A stretch of 64,000 nt of DNA from Tolypeutes matacus (taxonomy: Eukaryota > Chordata > Mammalia > Cingulata > Chlamyphoridae): positions 5,164,020 to 5,228,019 of the forward strand of contig JAKSZT010053768.1 in the NCBI GenBank assembly GCA_026826555.1, read 5' to 3'. Position 1 is the first letter of the stretch. The number at the start of each line of letters is the position of its first letter. This document shows, in pieces, positions 57,376 to 64,000 of the stretch. The notes under the pieces are model-generated. The model ran no database searches. It saw only the letters and a program-made list of their open reading frames with translations, and had not been told where the DNA came from. The translations under genes were made by a program, and so were the position numbers.

Positions 57376-57744
57376 ATCAGCGAGTAAAAAAATCAAGATT
57401 AAGATAAAATTGGGGGGATAAAAGAGGAAAAAAAGAAAGAGAAAACACAAAGTCTTGTAATACCTGAAAAAAAGAAAAGATAAACACATGTATCCTACTA
57501 TTTTACATTATGGAATCAATGCCACTCTGAGACACCATTGTATATTCCTCTTTAAGGCTTATTTCAGGTTTTGAATCCAACCATGAGATTAAAGATTCCC
57601 CTCTCTTAAAACTGAGTTCCACTCTTTCATATTCATTGATAATGTCCAAATACTGCATAAGAAAATGAGCTGCTTTCAGATATTTAAGTGGTAAGAGAAA
57701 GATACCCATTGCTAACCACTGAAGATCACAAGTAGAGAGCCTCT
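57376..57744. other. A-rich spacer, nothing recognised
   Basis: Begins A-rich after the retroposon tail. The minus-strand frame 57,503-57,709 (68 codons) has no recognised motif. Confidence 0.5.
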
Positions 57745-58262
57745 GCAGCAGGCAGTCTCTAAACTGGCTCCTAATGATCCCAGCTCTCTTGTATTCATGC
57801 CCTTGTATAATCTTTCTCCCTGAGTGTGGCTGGATTAGATCACTTGTTTTTAATGAACTTAATAAAGCAGAAACAAAAAATATGTCAATTCAAAGATGAA
57901 GTCCTAGAAATGATTATCACTTCTGTCCTAGGCTCTTTCTCTTTGATTCATCATTCTGGAGGACACTATGCCATGCTGTGAGTAACCTAATGGAGAGGCC
58001 AATGTGACAGGCAATTGATATCTCCTCCAACTGCTAGGAAGGACCTGGGACTTGAAAACAGCCAACTTAGTGAACATGGAATTGGATACCCCTTCAGTTG
58101 AGTTTTGAGATGACCATAGTCCCAGATAACACTTTGTTTGCCATCTGGTGAGAGGCTCTGAACAAGATTATGCCTGGATTCTTAATCACAGAGATAATAA
58201 ATGATTATTGTTTTAAGCGGCTTCATTTTGGGTCATTTTTTATACAGTAATAGGTAACCAAT
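57745..58262 (+). repeat. Old LTR-like mammalian repeat
   Basis: Starts CAGTCTCTAAACTGGCTCC, then TTGTATTCATGCCCTTGTATAATC near 57,790, CCATGCTGTGAGTAACC near 57,970, and a 3' end with GATAATAAATGATTATTG and TTTTAAGCGGCTTCATTTTGGG. The order and AATAAA-type end fit an old mammalian LTR; I do not give the subfamily. Confidence 0.65.
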
Positions 58263-61200
58263 ATAGTATCTTTTAAGAATCTTCATTTAGAATTCCCCCC
58301 ATCCAACCTCTATTGATAAAATATGGAACCTCCTTCCATTAATCCACAATTACTTAAAATTAACAATTTTCTGATAAAATAAAACCTTGAAACATAGCTT
58401 TCCACTACCATATATGTAGTCTTTTCCTTTCTTAGGTACTAATTTTTTTTAACTACCATTTAAGACGTCTGTGAAATGGTAATTTGTTTCTAAAATCTAG
58501 GTCTCATTTTTTTTCTCTCTCCGTATCCATCTAATCCAGCATAGATCCATCCACCAAATTCAACTGTCGATTAACATGTATTTTTTTAAAAAGGAGTTGA
58601 AATCTGTCCATTTTTTTCTTTATTAACAATGGGAGACCATTAAAGTAAGAATAGAATGATCTCAAGATATTAGTTTCTTCTTTTGGATATAATTAGGGCC
58701 AATAAATACAGTTTTCCTTCTTCATTTTATTCCTTATCCATACTATTATTATTTATTTCAGAAAGAGACACTTCTTAGATACTTAGGCTAAATATCCTGG
58801 TGACTGAAAAACTTACGGTGATAGGAAATAAGGATAATTTTCTAATTTATTTCATACTTGGGTGTAAAATCTTCCCAAAGGAAGGGAATAATTATTCATT
58901 GGATTTGGAAAATAATTTGGCCAGAAGAGAAAATGTTTTTTCAGCAGACAAACTAGTTCATGGCACAATCCTTTAATCAAGAGCAAATAACATGGAGGGG
59001 AAGCAAGGAACACTACATCAGAATTTGACACTCAACTATATAATGGCTGCATATCATCTTCCCTTTATTTTTTAAATCTTCATTTAAATAACTTTTCCTT
59101 AATCCTCTCAAGTTTATGGAAAATAAATTCTGTATCAAGTGAAATGTTCTTTAAGAACATTTGGAAGAAAAACGTGACTGAATTAGAGAACAAATGTCGG
59201 TTTTAGCTGTACTCTGAGTAACTTATATTTGTTGAACCTATTGAACAGGCAAAGAGTTTTTATCTCCTTAAACCCCACGGCTTTCTGAGGACTTGAGGGT
59301 TAATGTCCCTCACTCAGTATTACACAGTTTATAAACTATTGGGGCCATTATTCAAAACTGATTTGGCAAAATTAAAATTATCTACTCCTACCATTATATC
59401 ACATTGCACATTTTCCTTAGATATAGTTTAACTGATGACTCCCAAATCTTTCAACTAATATTATCAGGACTTTTATAATAAAAGAAATATTATTTTTTCC
59501 TTCTAAAGACTCAACCATTTTTTGTTAAAGGATAAAAGTATGAAGTTTAGTAGGCTCTACAAGAAGATAGTAGCATTCCCAAATTGCCTGGATATTTCCA
59601 AAAGATTTCAATGATATCTAAAGAAAACTTTATAATGAAATTAGGAACTTCTCAATACACAAAGGATATTTTCTCTGAAATGCTGTAGTTCTTAAATCAA
59701 TTGTAAAATAAGTACAAATTGATATTTTAAAAATTTCCTAGTTCTATTCTTATCTTTACATTTGTCTGCCAGAAAGTTTCCTAAGGTGGAAACTGTTTGC
59801 CAGATCTTGCTGTGTAGCTCCACATTTTCTGAGCTCCACCATTTTCTCTCAAATTTCCCATCCTCTTTACTCCCAACACAGTTTTCTGAACAATTCTCAC
59901 AAGTGTAAAATGATCTGAGAAATGAATTATTACTTTAATGTTAATGTTTAATTCTTGATTAATCAGTTAATGTATGACTCTTCTGGAAATATTGGCATTT
60001 TAGCAGAAGGATACAGAGGAAAAATGGCTTATTTTAAAGGATGGCTGAATAATTTGGTAATCTATAGGAGGTGGATTTTTTTTTTTGGGGGGGTGCAGAT
60101 GCCGTCTTTTACCTGTACCACAAATCAAATCAGGTAGATTAACAAATCACAAAACAGTAGAGGTAAAAGTGTCTTCATAGAGCCAAATCTTTTAGTATAC
60201 AAGGGAGGAAGCATGTTTAGAGTGATACACACTTAGTGGTCCATCCAGCACTTGAACCTTGACAACATACTCTACTCAGTGTTTTTTCCTATACCAAGCT
60301 TTTCCTCTAGCTTCTTCCATATATTCAAAATGCTGATCAGCATTTCAATTTCTGCTAATTGTTGATCCTTCTTTGAGACTGGTTTTCAGAGTCTTTTAAA
60401 ATAGGTCTAGTGTGAAGATTTAAGGCTGACATATCAGAAGTATCTGATTATAGTACTCTGAGGGGGCAAATTAATTAACATAGTGTAGCCCCTGGAGCTA
60501 GGAAATTGGTATTCTAGTTGTTTTCTACATACTTTTACTGATGTCAATGTATTTTGTCATCAATCCTCCTATCTATACAGGTAGATTAATGGTTTATTAT
60601 ATTTTTATTGGTTAATAGCCTTGTCCATCTCTTTGCCTCTGTGGTCCTCCATCTCTCACAGCTAAATCTACCTAATCCTCACGTGTAGGAGTCCGACAGA
60701 GATTCTGGAACCAGTCTTGATCCCAGGCACTGAGAAGGAAGAAATATAAGCTAAGGAGGCTTATGCCAGTAAATTACTGAATCATCCCGCCAAACAATAT
60801 GCTTTTGCTCCAAATTTAGAATCCCTTTGGCTAACTTTCCTGCTATAAACAAAAATCATATCAACTCCTTTGCACCTCTGCTGGTGGACCACCTTTTGGT
60901 CTTTTGTAAAATCCTGCCCTTCCTCTAAATACATATTTTGAGTTGTTTCCTGAAAAAAAAGAGACCATCTCTGTGTCAACCTAAAGTAAGTAATGAATAT
61001 AATAGTATTTTCCAAAATCTATTCTTTAATACCTTGGCTCCACAAGATGGTCTATGAAAAACATATTGCTTGCTCAAATTATATGGGGATATTATGAATA
61101 TTATGCCATGCCCTTCCCTTTCCCCATGTTTGGAGATTCCTAATATGTATTGAATATTCTGAGAAGTCTTTCAATAAAGAAATTTGAATACATGTTTAAC

Positions 61201-61489
61201 CTATTTAATATACCCATGCTTTATTCAATTTATGTGACCATGGAATATTATTTTCATATAATAATTGGATTTAGTTACTCTTGGGAAAGTGACAGTGATA
61301 GTCACATATTACAAGCAGTTCTTTGGTCGCTATGGGATATGAGTAGGTCATAGACAGTCAAATTGACTCTTCCAAGGTCATCTTCTGGTGCTGAGTATGC
61401 TGTCCATGGGCCTCATTATGACTCTTACCCCAAGAAATGCCAGTTTCATTCATGATTCTATATCTGTTTTAGAATGGAAAAAAATAATT
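58263..61489. other. Single-copy AT-rich DNA, no gene recognised
   Basis: Frames of 60-77 codons only (59,955-60,137 plus; 60,782-61,015 minus; 61,150-61,353 plus), none with a known motif. Old SINE traces may lie near 59,250-59,370. No splice or promoter context was convincing. Confidence 0.55.
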
Positions 61490-61570
61490 ATTGCATGTGC
61501 TCTCTATGCCAGACACTGTGGTAAATACTTTTACCCATATAATCTCTTCAAAAATATTTTATTAACAAGA
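61490..61570 (-). repeat. MIR fragment
   Basis: Short antisense MIR piece: GCTCTCTATGCCAGACACTGTGG, then ACTTTTACCCATATAATCTC. Confidence 0.6.
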
Positions 61571-61619
61571 ACCAATGATACAGAATAAAAAGTTTTGTTT
61601 TGTTTCTTTTTTAAAATCA

Positions 61620-61725
61620 GACTCCAGGCACTGATTCTACAACCTAAAACCTAAGACATGGGCAGGTTACTTGATATCTCTGCAAATCAGTTTTCCTGTC
61701 TGCAAATAGGGTTGATAATTTCTAC
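61620..61725 (+). repeat. MIR fragment
   Basis: Sense MIR core: GGGCAGGTTACTTGATATCTCTG, then CAGTTTTCCTGTCTGCAAATAGG. Short and diverged. Confidence 0.65.
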
Positions 61726-62494
61726 TTTAAGTATTTTGCAAGTATACAAAAAAAAAAGGAATGGGGCCTGGCAGATTGTAGGGAGCTCAGATTTCTATAT
61801 GTGTCAAGGCTTGAGTATCAGGATTACTCAACTATATTGAAATTTTCTAAAGTTTCAGAAGAAAATAATCCAGATTTCTCGAAATTTTTATTTTATACTT
61901 GGTCTTAAATAACCAATTCACTTATGGATGGAAGATAAGCTTCATTTGAATTAGCTGGGTGCAAGATTTAAAAACAGACAAGCTGCCTGAATTATACAGC
62001 CATGCCTCTTTCCTCCAACTCCTCCTCTTTTGAGGCAGGCAGGTGTTCAACCAAGAGTGTCATGCCCTTTCATAGGCAGGTCCATTTTTACTGTTTTCTC
62101 AGTGAAACAAAACAGATGATTACTTAGCTATCTTAACTTGAAATGGCAATATTGAAATTTCCCACTATGAACACTGGGCATATTTTCTTCTTTTCCTCAT
62201 TCCTATACTCTTATTAAACCCTCTTTTTTATTCTTTTAATCCCAGTCTGAAGTTATAATCACTTATTCCCAGACCTTACTGTCTCATCTATTTCCTGTTT
62301 GGGGAAGCTGGCAGATTAACACAATAGCAGAGATCTTTTATGCAATTTCTGGAACAAGAAATGCTAAGAATAAATTTGAATTATTTTCTAATATCAGGTG
62401 ACTTGGGGATTCAGTGGTAGAGTTGGCCAGCTATTTACTTATTCGCTATTATTATTATTATTGATAACAACATTTACCATATGCTGTGTGGCTG
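61726..62494. other. AT-rich DNA, nothing recognised
   Basis: No gene or repeat recognised. A short (TTA)n run lies near 62,448-62,460. Confidence 0.5.
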
Positions 62495-62638
62495 TATAGC
62501 ATAGCTACTAAGCAAGTCTGCATTTGCATTCTCCCTTATTACTGACTCACTGTGTGATATCAAGTAAATTATTAACTTCTCTAAGCCTCACTTTTTTCAT
62601 CTGTAAAACCCACTAGACGGTTTTGAGGATTAAAACTA
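62495..62638 (+). repeat. MIR SINE remnant
   Basis: Well-kept sense MIR: ATAGCATAGCTACTAAGCAAG at the start, TACTGACTCACTGTGTGATATCAAG, TAACTTCTCTAAGCCTCAC, TTTTTTCATCTGTAAAACCC, and TTTTGAGGATTAAA at the end. Confidence 0.88.
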
Positions 62639-62639
62639 T

Positions 62640-63135
62640 CCCAGAAACCTCAGGGTTGGGGAATGAATGATAGACTAGAGTATACTTACTGTTATTCTAC
62701 TATAGACTTACTGTTATTTTAGAAATGGAAGAAATTTTTATCATTGATGTGGAAGCAGTGGCCACCAGAGGTTCTGAGGAGAGGAAGAGGGAAAAATAGG
62801 TATAATATGGGGGCATTTTCAGGACATTGGAACTGTCTTGAATGATGTAGCAATGACAGATATAGGCCATTATATATCTTATCATAACTTACAAAATTGT
62901 GCAGGAGAGAGCTTAACCTATAATGTAAACTATAATCTACACTTAGTGGCAATGCTCCAATATGTGTTCATCAATTGTAACAAATGTACCGCACTTAAGA
63001 AAGATGTTAATGTGGAAAAGTATGGGAGGGGTAGGGAGTGGGGCATATGGAAATCCCCTACATTTTTTACATAACATTTATTTGATCTAAGTATGTTTAA
63101 AAAAATTTTAAGTATATTAAAAACAAAACAAAACA
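62640..63135 (+). mobile_element. Long LINE-1-dependent retroposon, 5'-truncated
   Basis: Matches the last 500 bases of copy B: TTGGGGAATGAATGATAGAC, GGAAGCAGTGGCCACCAGAGG, GGGGGCATTTTCAGGACATTGG, GTAACAAATGTACCGCACTTAAG, and an A-rich end with AAACAAAACAAAACAAAAG. Confidence 0.85.
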
Positions 63136-63269
63136 AAAGAACACATTACTATATCTGTTTCTTGTATTATTTATATATATATTTTATTTACCTATTTCCT
63201 GCATAGTATTTATTTAAAGCACTGTATGTTTTTCTTGATTATTTGCACTCCTCAGTTAATGTTTCATAA

Positions 63270-63360
63270 GAAATATTACTTTATTCATTATTCCACTCAG
63301 AATCTATGACAGTACCTAACATATACAAGGTGTTTAATAAAGAGGAATGAATGAATGAAA
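63270..63360 (+). repeat. L2 LINE 3' end
   Basis: Ends GACAGTACCTAACATATACAAGG, then TGTTTAATAAAGAGG and AATGAATGAATGAAAT, the characteristic L2 terminus. Confidence 0.75.
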
Positions 63361-63419
63361 TGGGAGTAATGCAGTATTTATACATGAATGCAGCCTATTA
63401 CCATTAGCATAAAGTTTGT

Positions 63420-63540
63420 TAAAAATCCACACAGAAACCTTGTGAAATAAGTGTCATTTTCTCATGTTAGTGATAAGAAAACGGAGGCTCAGAGAAGTTG
63501 AAGAACTCTAAATCACACAGCAACTCCTGGTGGAATGGAG
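63420..63540 (-). repeat. MIR SINE remnant
   Basis: Antisense MIR: CCTTGTGAAATAAGTGTCATTTTCTC, GATAAGAAAACGGAGGCTCAGAGAAG, AATCACACAGCAACTCCTGGTGG in the right order. Confidence 0.88.
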
Positions 63541-63769
63541 GCTCATATTATTTCTCTCTGTGGTGAGAGTCCATCCCATACTTAATTTTTCTAATTTTAT
63601 AAACAAACATCAGTAAAGGGGTAACTTAGGTTTGTTTCATGAAATGACAGAGCCTGAGACAGGTATTTTGGCATAAGAGCTTCTGGAGAAACCTCTTTGA
63701 AAATAACTAAAAGTGAGATGGGGAAGAACAAGAAGCTAAGCAATAATGTTTTTTTTTTGTTGTTGTTGT

Positions 63770-64000
63770 TGTTTTTTGTTTTTTAATATACTTTTAAATT
63801 TTTTTAAAAAAGATACTTAGATTACATAAATGTTACATAAAAAATATAAGAGATTCCCATATGCTCTACTCTCAACCCCTCCCACATTTCCCCACATTAA
63901 CAACATCCTTCATTAGTGTGGTACATTTCTTACAATAATGTGCTTTTAAATAATCCCTAGACTGATCCTGATCCCAAGGGGAGCTCTGGAGTATGAATGA
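63770..64000 (-). mobile_element. Long LINE-1-dependent retroposon, runs off the window
   Basis: T-rich start with a (TTG)n run at 63,757-63,778, then AGATACTTAGATTACATAAATG, CCCACATTAACAACATCCTTC and CATTAGTGTGGTACATTTC, the 3' part of the family read antisense. From about 63,935 the match becomes a jump to a later block (GATCCTGATCCCAAGGGG), so an internal deletion is likely. Continues past 64,000. Confidence 0.85.

Overview
This is a stretch of nuclear DNA from a placental mammal, most likely a xenarthran (armadillo or sloth). The main reason is a set of tRNA-derived SINEs at 8,050 and 16,360 with the layout of DAS-SINEs, a family described in the nine-banded armadillo and one of them a head-to-tail dimer. 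The MIR, L2, MaLR and ERVL remains fit any placental mammal. The DNA is AT-rich and poor in CpG. I found no host protein-coding exon, rRNA or tRNA gene, CpG island or CRISPR array. Every open reading frame with a recognisable product belongs to a decayed LINE-1 or an endogenous retrovirus. The window looks like a gene desert or the inside of a very large intron.

Layout. 1-15,860: mostly single-copy AT-rich DNA with a few old repeats (MIR, L2, LTR-like), one DAS-SINE, one microsatellite and a MaLR-type LTR. 15,860-29,636: a minus-strand LINE-1 split by an ERVL provirus (17,501-24,070, minus strand) that still shows a tRNA-Leu-type primer site and reverse transcriptase, RNase H, integrase and dUTPase remnants. 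The provirus 5' LTR is itself split by another LTR, which is split by a further LTR. 29,637-35,715: single-copy DNA, a GA microsatellite and a solo ERVL LTR with a perfect 5-bp target duplication. 35,716-57,375: dense repeats, comprising a solo LTR, two copies of a long retroposon arranged as an inverted repeat, a nearly full-length plus-strand LINE-1 (40,372-49,640) carrying two insertions of the same retroposon, a second LINE-1 piece split by an LTR, and another retroposon copy with a 400-base assembly gap. 57,376-64,000: old LTR-like repeat, MIR and L2 pieces, and two more retroposon copies.

The elements do not work together as a system; the order of insertion is what can be read. The LINE-1s supplied the machinery that inserted the SINEs and the long retroposon (poly-A tails, 9-16 bp target duplications), and ERVL/MaLR-type LTRs inserted separately with 5-bp duplications. 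The most interesting items are the tandem monomer promoters of both LINE-1s, a roughly 2.1-kb LINE-1-dependent retroposon family whose name I cannot give, a 300-bp retroposed insert of unknown source, the three-level LTR nest, and a perfect palindrome at the assembly gap. I see no convincing new biological system here.
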